Assembly (NCBI GenBank): GCA_963210315.1 | Contig: OY723311.1 | Coordinates: 62,001-126,000, forward strand | DNA: 64,000 nucleotides | Direction of reading: 5' to 3' | Source: Rhynchopus euleeides | Taxonomy: Eukaryota > Euglenozoa > Diplonemea > Diplonemida > Diplonemidae | Shown here: in pieces, positions 31,101 to 38,662 of the stretch | Position numbering within the stretch: position 1 is the first letter of the stretch | How the letters are laid out: every line of letters starts with the position of its first letter | The notes under the pieces: generated by a model | Told to the model about the DNA's origin: nothing | Databases searched by the model: none | Seen by the model: only the letters and a program-made list of their open reading frames with translations | Position numbers and translations under genes: made by a program

Positions 31101-31735
31101 CGGGAGGGGCCGGGCGCCCGCTGTGCCTCCAGGTGGTCCCGCCTTGCGGCGGACTGCGTGCGCCTCCGGAGCCCCCCGGAGCGTTGCCTGAGGAAGGAAT
31201 GCAGTTTCGGCTCCACATTCGACTCCACATCGGCGTGGTCGTCGCAGCTGTCAACCGGGTGCGCAGGGTGTGTGTTTGCCGCAGTGCTCTGCTGCACCGA
31301 CGCCACGGGTGACGCGGGGGTCGCGCCGTTCTGCCCACCCTCCACATCCTCCACCTCCACCAGGGGCAGAGGCATCGTCGGGGCGAACCGGCTCAGCCCA
31401 TCGCCAGACCCCCCCCCACACCACTCTGCCTCAGGGCTGCCGGGCACGGCGGTGTCCACCCCCTCCACGCCATACGGCAGGCGTGCCTCGGGGGAAGCCT
31501 CGTGCGGTTCTGCATCCGGTGCGGTGGATAGCGCCGGCCCTCCCGGAGGTAGGGGCGACAGAGGGGAGGTGGCCTGGGGGTCTTGCGCAGGAGGAGGAGG
31601 AGGTAGTGCACCACCACCCGCACTGCCTGTGGAGGCCGGGGGGGCGGTGGTGCTGTCTCCGGCATCAGGGGCGGACCCAGGCGTGCCATCCCCCGCTGTG
31701 GGAGGGGTCGGAGCAGTAGGCTCAGAAGAAGTCAT
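25145..31735 (-). CDS. 7TM (Wntless/GOST-like) - class 3 lipase fusion
   Basis: One uninterrupted 2196-codon frame from ATG 31735. Residues ~1-290 are disordered (Pro/Ala/Ser/Gly). A transmembrane helix lies at ~299-320, followed by a ~275-residue Cys-containing outside or lumenal domain. Seven closely spaced hydrophobic helices occupy ~597-845, the topology of Wntless/TMEM181 (GOST) proteins. Next is a long Ser/Gly-rich cytosolic region (~880-1370) and then a mixed region with a Cys-rich insert (CGTCRVCLPGMEPCGDSG). A class 3 lipase domain fills ~1800-2130: oxyanion-region VSFRGTDNN, nucleophile elbow GHSLGGAL with Ser2007, acid in NMNGDPLTNVPP, and a candidate catalytic His in PHSHLLGEL. 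It probably hydrolyses membrane glycerolipids, as DAG lipases do; the substrate is unknown. The lipase call is strong; the GOST call rests on topology. Confidence 0.85.
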   Translation of the reverse strand: MTSSEPTAPTPPTAGDGTPGSAPDAGDSTTAPPASTGSAGGGALPPPPPAQDPQATSPLSPLPPGGPALSTAPDAEPHEASPEARLPYGVEGVDTAVPGSPEAEWCGGGSGDGLSRFAPTMPLPLVEVEDVEGGQNGATPASPVASVQQSTAANTHPAHPVDSCDDHADVESNVEPKLHSFLRQRSGGLRRRTQSAARRDHLEAQRAPGPSRPTPAAAPSPSGGQGSEHPGGGSKRRTRVTFPGMGDAPPPHAVPGEGDGAADYTGEWGDELKDFMDGKPRVNHFGVRPRVQMEVMTGRFLRFFVFIIVAALVSYAVLASYGNRLRWSCHDICGVECDPDSGRMDAVGEQLKPFCAQQVVSTWDNATQVSRFIFESDLVGAVNKYNFDVLFGVRFAANASSAEGFRSALRDSIIPFNTTLQRFIPEDSESPAFTDMSSSGNFSALFAPLSSGPPYTYQSLAGYSSGGVLTPTPPASATDLGEVFGSFPLRFEYKGAYSHQQGFLGASVVDIPAVGLQGGAHNVSGGYTVYEDERFDCQHVEEHFTEWIRVRSIPVGDDEGVWVYRFTVEFTTSDPTALAPEVLIFTRYETYTKTEGGLRVVLLCWALYLLPYFLWKNFMRPSMLENWLPVQVWESILIVLLILFLNPMFLPGLETRNTDGSSSRAFAFFEVMMPSLFLVYTTGFLQLIPCAIALSDIRAVWFRLSERTALFIPSVVLMCVCLTLMGIEVSFYEFNTQSGRWSDNADLRTLSFGIFFAGSVIALVLLVVSRVRLIRSSFTVARFRVLTFRIYCLLILPCALVIGIRSIYMWQNPTELHEVTTTTIGIAEIVLLSILILTLGHLFSPLHSGTESAPPPPHTRGWLHLRWTKQWNSWWFVHGKSLYFFITEDENRSFEKRNRRRSTQGGGRASPSGRRRRRRRHRHAEGAGGSSAGEATPSSLNGARHGNGYWGAGREGSSKEDLTTDRTFSADDAPTLLIDGVDLAATSMHHTDTHDLSQGSATGTATGTATGTHSTSSESSSGETGGRLSPHGSVFSQLSKGASTSGMSKLRVKVTTPSASLKGSSLHAGGAASTRQGSTLGRRSNAGGDDSDSSGSVGIRRTEGNVSMRVSDTIVRGRSKLLSNILPAYGQDQAHLNVPGGRGARANLGPPHTAATSSASSSKLWDSSQQGGPQGPGLEFDPDSSGMEIGGGGGGGGGGVGTDLNCSGLFRTIRQGDDDPNDARGLAASVTQGSNTAGDDSSASGPRLRDFNYLGELGNLEMPPDELLEHRRDFTSSIRSLPQEAGPYQAVKETVGTTIRRFSRAFGVGEGDEEGDTATASPVHTPYGDSDSQGASTGGPGSSSAATPRKRKRKKAAKEITVPIFCLESAVECFNASWMSYMPDSEQRFPGSEYLKANEAGDAAIEWLADFSRLPAYYRKFDEEDPDTAHARCVWFLRGVQEAQLHGIPGGIRWVSGFIPGGQRRDILMSSQGQLLASRIDACSWEASWFLSQADAAAWQGAADVLDADEDEEARPEWTGLLSQVTKQLSGVVGARLFLTNDAKSASGDVDEREAERRKAFLRGQLWVMCNLPVAPSRRPPRPPAASRQRQGGEGDARAAAVAAALVVMAEGSFYAPLATFGAFIWEVAANALDCGTCRVCLPGMEPCGDSGENPGCCGDGGDVSPKSPVRRPAGCGPGSACGATGSLAETPKSPGTCGSKGSKECGAFAAANFRSPEQETHDDGDEGFDWNCVSFRAKDVIRILAEVCSADSGDVVEALDLLRQCYVILPESGERALNTTGALRVSYDASNWCLDLGKAAEILTMRKNDLRNSLPMPRMAWGVGRLPGLLERARRLRHDAIPFLYKIEVPEFEGVKEAIHMEYYGYKIEAIITVEKFELKAIIASSPSRVIVSFRGTDNNANMMLDINLCPGAFKPHEGWNSLIGGVKKVGRTAKRCFCCGNSSRPSDGKTTSGFAKVHRSLFGDQPEVHLGFLQAWQSLEPAVLYAVSNICPVDDPRPIFFTGHSLGGALSQIGAYHVTWKLYQFRKKVKVYAFACPRVGNFNFKNCYEAVVPETFRVNMNGDPLTNVPPSCGRARYFHAGTEFHLGRHGAASWSVDPTWLDSGAIPMPRPHSHLLGELKKALNRIVLRFNPVADSFNKALLPSGEDDTELISINDRVSREKSGYIWPWVRISRPDVSELNTTSGSDLSVVVQQ

Positions 31736-32979
31736 GATGAAGGTGTGGATTGGATTGGGGTGGGGGGGGTTTTTTTTGGCGCAAGGGGGATATTTTTTTA
31801 TCGGTTTCTATTTGCTATGCATTGCCGTTTGGGAGAGGGGGGGGGGGGGGGAGAGGGAGCGGGGAGGGGGGAGGGGGGTGATGTCCGTAAAAAGTTGAGA
31901 GAAGGCAAAGGGTGTGGTGCAGCGTTCTCCCTGTGACAGGGTGGGAGGTTGGGCCTCCCAAAGGGAAGGGTGTGTGTGTGTGTGTGTGTCCTGTTGTTGT
32001 GGGGTTAGGCTGTTTTCCCGTCTTGCAGAGAAGGTGTGTGTGAAAGGCGTGTGTTGTTCTTGTGTAGTACCCCCCCCCCCCCCGTCCTGCTTCACCTCCA
32101 CGCTCTGTTCCCCTCTCTTCCCAGTTCCCCCCTCCCCACCCCTGACACACGCGAGCGCGAGTCGCGATGGAGGCGCGAGATAGACCTGACCGAGGGAACG
32201 CAAGGAGGCGAGGGCAGTGGGCCCTCATGGCGCTGGTGGCGGCTCCAGCAGGAGACCAGCCCGGGTCGCCCCCCGGGAGCGGAAAGCAGCGGCAGTGGTG
32301 CGCAGGAGGCTGGCCGTCCCGACGCGGGACACGGGAATTCCTCACGTTCCAGGGTGGGGGTAAACTGGGTCGATGGGGGGGAAAGGGGGTGGGGGGGCAG
32401 TGATGTGCCGACGTATCTATACGTCAATGTACATAGACGGAGGGCCCCAAAATCCAGAAATATACGTCCCCTATGTAGTGGGCGAGGAAACTCTGGCTCT
32501 TTCGTGAAGTATCTTCATCCTCATGTCATGGCATGAGGAGTCGTGCAATGAAGGGAAATGGAAGCAGGTCCGATTGAGTACTCACCTTATTTGCAGCGCA
32601 TGCGTGCACATCACCACACCCCCTCCACTCCCCCGTGTGTCGAGAGTGTTTCATATTCACACACATACACCGACAGACCCAGCCCACCAAGTGAAACAAC
32701 AGCCGCCAGTTCAGCGAGCCGTGTACAACAAGCCGCCAGCGGCCGATATTTCGGCAGCCCCACCGAATGGGCATACAAAGCTCATCATATTAGGAAGGGA
32801 AGCGGCATGGGAAAATGAACACACAAACATATCACGGTGTGCAGATCAGGGCGCCACAGTGCACCAACCAACACACACCGTTGATGTGACTTCGGCTATC
32901 TGCTGACTACTACGTCGCGAAGAAGGGAACTCTTCTCACGCAGCTACTGTGCCCCCACAAGGGTGAACCCAGAATTTCA
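31736..32979. other. Intergenic
   Basis: Poly-G (31835-31852), (GT)n (31970-31990) and poly-C (32071-32084). No gene recognised. Confidence 0.5.
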
Positions 32980-35900
32980 TCACAGACCAAGGCATTGGGA
33001 CAGACAGCGCACCTTGTGTGCTGCCCACGCCCGTGCATAGAAGGACCATTCGAATACACTGCACACTGCAACAACGAGAATGAATGAACAATCAACCAAT
33101 TGCATTGATCTCCACGACTGTGCGAAGAACACCGCCAATGCCGCCAGAATCAGGGGAATCACAATACGCGTGGCGATCAAGCCAGAGGACCACTCGTTGT
33201 CCTCTGTGGGGTCGTCCCATAGGCTGCTGCGCAGAGACACACCGTCCGCCAGCAGCATTTGTGTGAGCTGACACGCGTCTTTGGAATCCATACACTGTGC
33301 CTGATTCAGGGAACGTGGAGTGGTGTGCCATCCCAATTCTGACAGCATCTGCCACAGTGCCACAGGATCCACTGCGCCACACAAACGTTTGTCGTAGGCC
33401 ACCGGGGCCGGAGCAACGGCTTTGATGAATGCAGCGTCGTCGAAAGCGTCGCACTCCACAACCCGGTCCAGATTCCGCGCGACAAACTGGCAGTTGCCAT
33501 AATGTTCGAGGGACCACCAGCGGCTGTGGTAATCATGCACCTCTGACAGCAGGCGGGACAGCACACCAGGCCTGTCCAGCACACCCGACAGCAAGACGGC
33601 AGCCTGCCCTTCGTCATGCTCCACCAAAGCCCTGACGAGCACCGCCACCGTGTCGGTGTCTGCATGGAGGAGGGTGTCCCGCAGCACGGCAACCGGTGCG
33701 TGCGGCAGCTCGCCGAGGTAACGCACCAGCGCAGGGTCGGGTTTGGAGCCGAGCAACTGCCGTGCCGCCAGCACGTCGTCCTCCCGGCATGTAGGCTCCA
33801 GCAGGTCACAGGCGTAGTCTGTGTCGGTAGGGCTTGCCTGCAGCAGGCGTATGTTAATGGTGACTGTGGAGCCCGCCTCCAGCCCCACCTGAGACAGCGG
33901 GGTGGCGTTGTCGTCTGCAATGGTCTCCCCGAGCACGGCCAGACGCACGGTTGCCTCGGCAGGGCGCAGCTTGAGGGTGTGTGCTGCGAGCAGACACAGC
34001 GTGCCCACAGTGGCGTCGACAGGCACGTGCACCGGCACCACCTCTCCCCCAGGCAGGGACAGGTCGAGTGCCATGCCCTCGTCTGTGCCACAGGATGCAG
34101 CGCCCTGTTTGTCTGTCTCGAGGGCGGCTGCGACGGTGTGCCACATCGCAGCGGTGCACCTGTGCTGCTGGGGTGCTGCAGGGGAGGGCAGCCCCACCAC
34201 CACACGCTGCCCCTCCTGCACCTGCAGGTCACGCAGGGTTGTCCCGTTGCCGCCATCGAGGCTCAGCGTCACCGCGCTGGTGCCTGCCGCGTGCATCGCG
34301 CGCATGCGCAGCTCGCCCAACGTGGTGTCGCCTGTCACACACACAGGCACCGCCACAGGCAGGCGCAGCCGCAGCGTGGTGTAGTGTGCAGGCACGGGTT
34401 CCTCAGTCCCCAAATGCAGGGCACGTGAGAGTGTCGCAAGGGACTCGGGTTCGCTACCTGCCACCACGTCCACCTGGTCCCGCTTGATGCCGAGGCACTG
34501 GTAATGCGGCGTGTCTGTGGACATCCTGATATCCCTCAGGTTGACCACGGCAGGTCCATCCACCGCAAGCATGTAGCGCAGGTGCAGTGTGTCCACGGTG
34601 GCGGTGCTGCGCATGGAAACCGGGGTGCGCTCCGCACGTTCCTGCCCTGGTAGTCTCAGCCAGACGTTTCTTGTTCGTTTCCGGGAAGCCACTGGGACAT
34701 CGCGCAGGCGCGGCAGGTCGTAGGCACGCAGCAGCTGCACCAGCTGCCGCACGTCGTAAGGTGTGTCATGGAGCTGCGCAGAAGGCGGAACACGCACATC
34801 GATGGTGCTGCCATCGAACAGCCCCAGCTCGCGGAGCGTGGCCGTGCTGTCGGCGGCAGTGCCCAAGACAGCAGCATCTGACGACAGGTCAACGTCGCTG
34901 GCCCCCGCCTCCACAGCTGCACGGAGGCGCAGCGTGGCGACCACCGTGTCGGGTGGCACAGCCACAATGCGGGTCTGGGGCACCATCAGTGCGATGCGGT
35001 AGCTGCCAGCACAGTCTGCGTCTTGCAGCACCTCCGGCAGCACAGCAGGTGGGCTGTCGGGCAGGACCGGGCAGCTGCGGTAGCCACTGGAGGCATCCGC
35101 ATCTTCTGCCGCCACTGCCTCCTCCCACCGGCGCCGGACTGCTGCCGCCGTGGCTGCGTACTGCGGGTCATCACGCTGGAAGGGCACGAGCGGCCTGTAC
35201 TTTGGAATCGTTAGCGACATCAGCAGGAGGGCAGGTGCCCCCAGAGTGAGTATCATGAAGGGCGAGGAGAGGGCCAAGGGTGGGAAGGGCACAGGGAAGA
35301 AGAGAAGGAGATCGAAGAACCCGAACACGACCAGGGCGGGAAACACCGGCATGTCACCCACAGTTGGCATGCGGTACAGACAGGGATAAGCACTCTTGTG
35401 CAGTCCCTGCAATAACGTAAGATAGAAATACCCCCACAGGCTCACCACGGCCGCGATCGCGACCAGGCTTAGCAAGCATGCGCCTCCCGCCTGAGGGATG
35501 ATGCACAGGGGGGTCGCAAAGCAGCAGCACGCGGCAAGGGCCTTCCTGGCAGTGTTGTGGCAGCAGAGCTGGGCAGCGCTGAAGAGAAACTCGGTGCGCA
35601 CCGCAAGCCAGACGAGGTGCGGGAGGCTGCTGGTCACCTCCCAGCGATGGCTCTGCAGGCTCGGTGCCACCGTGACGAGGAGCACGGCACAGACGACCCC
35701 GATCACAGCCTGCACGACATACAGCAGGCGCCAAGCAACGCTGTCCAGCCAGACACCCGCAAGGGCGCAGCCGACCAACACAGGCCGCACCAACGCTGCC
35801 ACAGGGTAGGCGAAGGTCAGAGCAGCCTGCAGCGCAGCGAGGGCGGCTTCTGTCTGCTCAGCACGGTGCACCTCAGGACACAGGCGAGTTGTGCCGTCGG

Positions 35901-36171
35901 CAGTGCCAGGCTGCGCGGTGGTGCTGTCCCCAACCCACGTGCACCGCAGCCTGCCCTCGTCGTGCCAGCCACCCTCTTGCAGCGGCACGGATGCAGCGGC
36001 ACAGATCACCACATCCTCTGCCTGTGGGTGCCGCAGCGTGTAGCACGGTGCGCCGTAGTACAGCAGGAGTAGTGGCGCCCCGATGAACAGCAGCAGTCCA
36101 AGAGTCGGGTACCCGCCCCCCAGCGACACCCATGCTATGCGCTGCAGCGCGCAGCCCTTGGGGAAGGGCAT
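32980..36171 (-). CDS. Multipass membrane protein with four Ubl-like repeats
   Basis: Single exon, 1063 aa, ATG 36171. Hydrophobic helices occur at ~20-40, then several between ~105 and ~330, and two at the C-terminus (~1000-1020 and ~1026-1049). Between them, about four ~70-residue units have the beta-grasp pattern of ubiquitin-like domains, at roughly 394-460, 503-580, 599-665 and 702-780. Each opens with an alternating hydrophobic strand (LRLRLPVAVPV, LDLSLPGGEVVPV), then a helix after a T(L/V)xxL(R/C) segment, and ends with a G(S/Q)xxxV strand. No C-terminal Gly-Gly is seen, so conjugation is unlikely; they may bind partners. I know no named family with this layout. The Ubl assignment is pattern-based. 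Confidence 0.7.
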   Translation of the reverse strand: MPFPKGCALQRIAWVSLGGGYPTLGLLLFIGAPLLLLYYGAPCYTLRHPQAEDVVICAAASVPLQEGGWHDEGRLRCTWVGDSTTAQPGTADGTTRLCPEVHRAEQTEAALAALQAALTFAYPVAALVRPVLVGCALAGVWLDSVAWRLLYVVQAVIGVVCAVLLVTVAPSLQSHRWEVTSSLPHLVWLAVRTEFLFSAAQLCCHNTARKALAACCCFATPLCIIPQAGGACLLSLVAIAAVVSLWGYFYLTLLQGLHKSAYPCLYRMPTVGDMPVFPALVVFGFFDLLLFFPVPFPPLALSSPFMILTLGAPALLLMSLTIPKYRPLVPFQRDDPQYAATAAAVRRRWEEAVAAEDADASSGYRSCPVLPDSPPAVLPEVLQDADCAGSYRIALMVPQTRIVAVPPDTVVATLRLRAAVEAGASDVDLSSDAAVLGTAADSTATLRELGLFDGSTIDVRVPPSAQLHDTPYDVRQLVQLLRAYDLPRLRDVPVASRKRTRNVWLRLPGQERAERTPVSMRSTATVDTLHLRYMLAVDGPAVVNLRDIRMSTDTPHYQCLGIKRDQVDVVAGSEPESLATLSRALHLGTEEPVPAHYTTLRLRLPVAVPVCVTGDTTLGELRMRAMHAAGTSAVTLSLDGGNGTTLRDLQVQEGQRVVVGLPSPAAPQQHRCTAAMWHTVAAALETDKQGAASCGTDEGMALDLSLPGGEVVPVHVPVDATVGTLCLLAAHTLKLRPAEATVRLAVLGETIADDNATPLSQVGLEAGSTVTINIRLLQASPTDTDYACDLLEPTCREDDVLAARQLLGSKPDPALVRYLGELPHAPVAVLRDTLLHADTDTVAVLVRALVEHDEGQAAVLLSGVLDRPGVLSRLLSEVHDYHSRWWSLEHYGNCQFVARNLDRVVECDAFDDAAFIKAVAPAPVAYDKRLCGAVDPVALWQMLSELGWHTTPRSLNQAQCMDSKDACQLTQMLLADGVSLRSSLWDDPTEDNEWSSGLIATRIVIPLILAALAVFFAQSWRSMQLVDCSFILVVAVCSVFEWSFYARAWAAHKVRCLSQCLGL

Positions 36172-37118
36172 GGCCAGACGGTGCAGATGGGGATGGCAGT
36201 GTGCGTGGGTGTGTGTGTGTACACAGGTATCTCTGTTCCAGTTGGGTGTGGGTGGATGCGGGGTTCCGGGAGGACGACAACATCGTGAAGTGGATACGTG
36301 TCATGCAAGCAAGTGTACCAAAGGGAGCTCCCTCGGTTAGGGTAAGAGGAGGGGGGGGGCAGGGCAGGGGGCAGGGGAGGGGGCACGCGGGGAGCCCGCG
36401 CAGCCCCCCCTTCTGGTTCCAACGCTATTTTTTTTGATCCGGAGCGTATCTTTTGCCCGTCCCGAGTTCGTCTTGATGATATTGCCACAAACCTCGTTTT
36501 CTGTTGCTGCCGCTGGCCCGGCATTCCTCAGTCCTTTTCGACGTTTGCCTCCCCCTCGGCTACCCCCGGACGGCGGCCCACACACGCTGACACGCATACA
36601 CACGCCCTAGTTCTGACACCCTCCCCCACCCACCCGCCCCTCCGCCCTCATGTATTGATCGCTAAACAAAACGGTGGCAATATTCGATACGTGCGGGGGG
36701 GAAGGGCGGCAAGACGCCAGGAGCAGCTCACCTGACGCCTACAGCAGAAGTGGGGGGGGGAATAAGGGGGTATTTTTTTTGTCGCAGTTCCGCACAGAGG
36801 TGCACACGGCAACTGCACCGCCTCACGAGGGAAGGAGGCCGTCAGAAGGAAACCCCCCACGACAGACTGGGATCGAGGGGGGCGGGTGTGCTTGTGGGCA
36901 GGGGGGGAGGAGACAAGCCGATGTAACGATTTCCGAGATAAGGGGGGATGGGGGGTGCGTCCCTATTCCGCGTCGGGTGCAAACTCGCACACGCGAAACA
37001 GATGGAAGCACGGATGGATGTAGGGGGGTGGGGTGGTGGGGCATCACAGCTCGAGGGGGGGAAGGACTGCAGCCCGCCCCCCTGGCGCTGCGGCATGCCT
37101 CGCCACGCCACGCCTTGC
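36172..37118. other. Intergenic
   Basis: No gene or regulatory site identified; short poly-G tracts only. Confidence 0.5.
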
Positions 37119-37986
37119 TTAGTTGGCCTTCGCCGTCGCCTTCTCCGCAGCGGACTTCTTGCGTGCCTCGGCGGCCTTCTTGCGCTGGGAGGCGATCTGC
37201 GAGCGCTTGTTCACCAGCACGTAGTACTTGCTGCGCGCGTCCTTGGACGCCTCGTAGCGCGTCTTCAGCAGGGCGCGGCGACGGCGGCGGCGCTGGCGGG
37301 TCACGGGGGTGACCAGGCGCTGGATCTTGGGGGCCTTCGAGTGACCCTTGACGTCACGGCGCAGCACGTACTTCCGCACGTCGTCCTCCTTGGACAGGTC
37401 GAACAGCTTGCGGATGTGTGCCGCACGCTTCGGCCCGAGGCGGCGGTTGACGGTGGTGTCCGTCAGCCCCTCCAGCTCCTCCTTGCCCTTCTGCACGATC
37501 ACCAGGTTCAGCACCGAGACGTCCGACCCCACGATGCAACCGCGCACCGACTTGCGGTTGCGCTCACCCGTGCGCCCACGCCACGCCTGGTACCCGACGG
37601 CACCGCGGGCCAGCAGCAGCTTCACACGGCTGTTCGCCAGGACACCCTGCTTCATGGGGAAACCCTGCTTGTCAGCCCCCCCGGTGATCCGGAACACGTA
37701 CCCCTCGTACTTGTCGCCGAGGAGGCCGCCGTCGAACTCCTGCGAGGCAGTGGGTGTGGAGTGGGGTGGGGTGGGGTGGGGGGTGTGGCAGGGTAGTTGG
37801 AACTTAACGGCACCCACCCCCTCCATTCATCACAAACCCACTGTGAGCAGAGCAAAGATGCAGCGCCACCACCAGGAAACATACGTGCGACAAGCGCTTG
37901 TCAACGACACGCTGGATCGCCTTGTCGTCATCCAGCTCGTAGGTCTTCTGCGTGCCCGCGGTCGGGTTGGCGATGTTGAGCTTCAT
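37119..37986 (-). CDS. RPS6: Ribosomal protein eS6 (2 exons)
   Basis: Exon 1 is 37986-37885 (34 codons), then a 145-nt GTATGT...GCAG intron, then exon 2 37739-37119; 240 aa in all. The match to eS6 runs the full length: MKLNIANP start, [90 protein letters not shown]. It is a structural protein of the 40S subunit. The C-terminus is Lys/Ala-rich and lacks the RRRxSS phosphorylation cluster of animal and fungal eS6. The start codon has TTTGCAG just 5 nt upstream, a probable trans-splice or 5'UTR-intron acceptor. Confidence 0.97.
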
Positions 37987-38662
37987 GGTTGCTGCAAAGG
38001 GGGTGTGCTCCTGGATGTGGCGGTGGTGGTCAGGGTCAGGCAGCACAACTCGCAACCCCGCAAGCGGCACATCGACCAGACAGACAGAAGGGCGGGGTGT
38101 GGCCGTGTGTGGCGGGACGGGCCTCAGAACACCCTCCTCCTCCTCCAAAGGAGGGCGCAGGGCACAGCAGGGCGGGGAGGTGGAAACCACCCCGCTCGTT
38201 CTGCTGCACCGCCCTGCCCCGTTCCACGCTTGTTAAACCCCAATGGGAGACCTTCGCTCTGCTTCAAGCCGTGTCGACACCGTGGCCAGTGAAGTGCGGC
38301 GTCCCTGTTTATTCGGGCACGCTCTGCCCCTCTTTGCACAACCGTCAGAGAGAAGGCTCCCAACAGTCGCATTAGTGTAGGCACATTACATGTTATCACA
38401 AAGCACAAAGCAAGCGCGAATAAGCACAGTCGCATCACTCACACATGCCGCAGTGTGTGTGTTTGTCGGACACCACAACACCACAAAGGCAGAACCTTTC
38501 GGTGCCTCTGGAGATGCAGGACGAGGGCACGAGGGGCTACCTCAAGGTGGCGCGGGGAGCTGGATTGTGATGGGGTTGCTCCCGAGTCACTACCAGGTGT
38601 TAGGCCTGCCCCTGTGGCAATGCCCAGGGAGCTGGGCGGGCGGGGGAGGGGGCTGTTGGCGG
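37987..38662. other. Intergenic
   Basis: 676 bp between the CAP-Grx-EF gene stop and the RPS6 start; no feature beyond the RPS6 acceptor at its edge. Confidence 0.5.
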
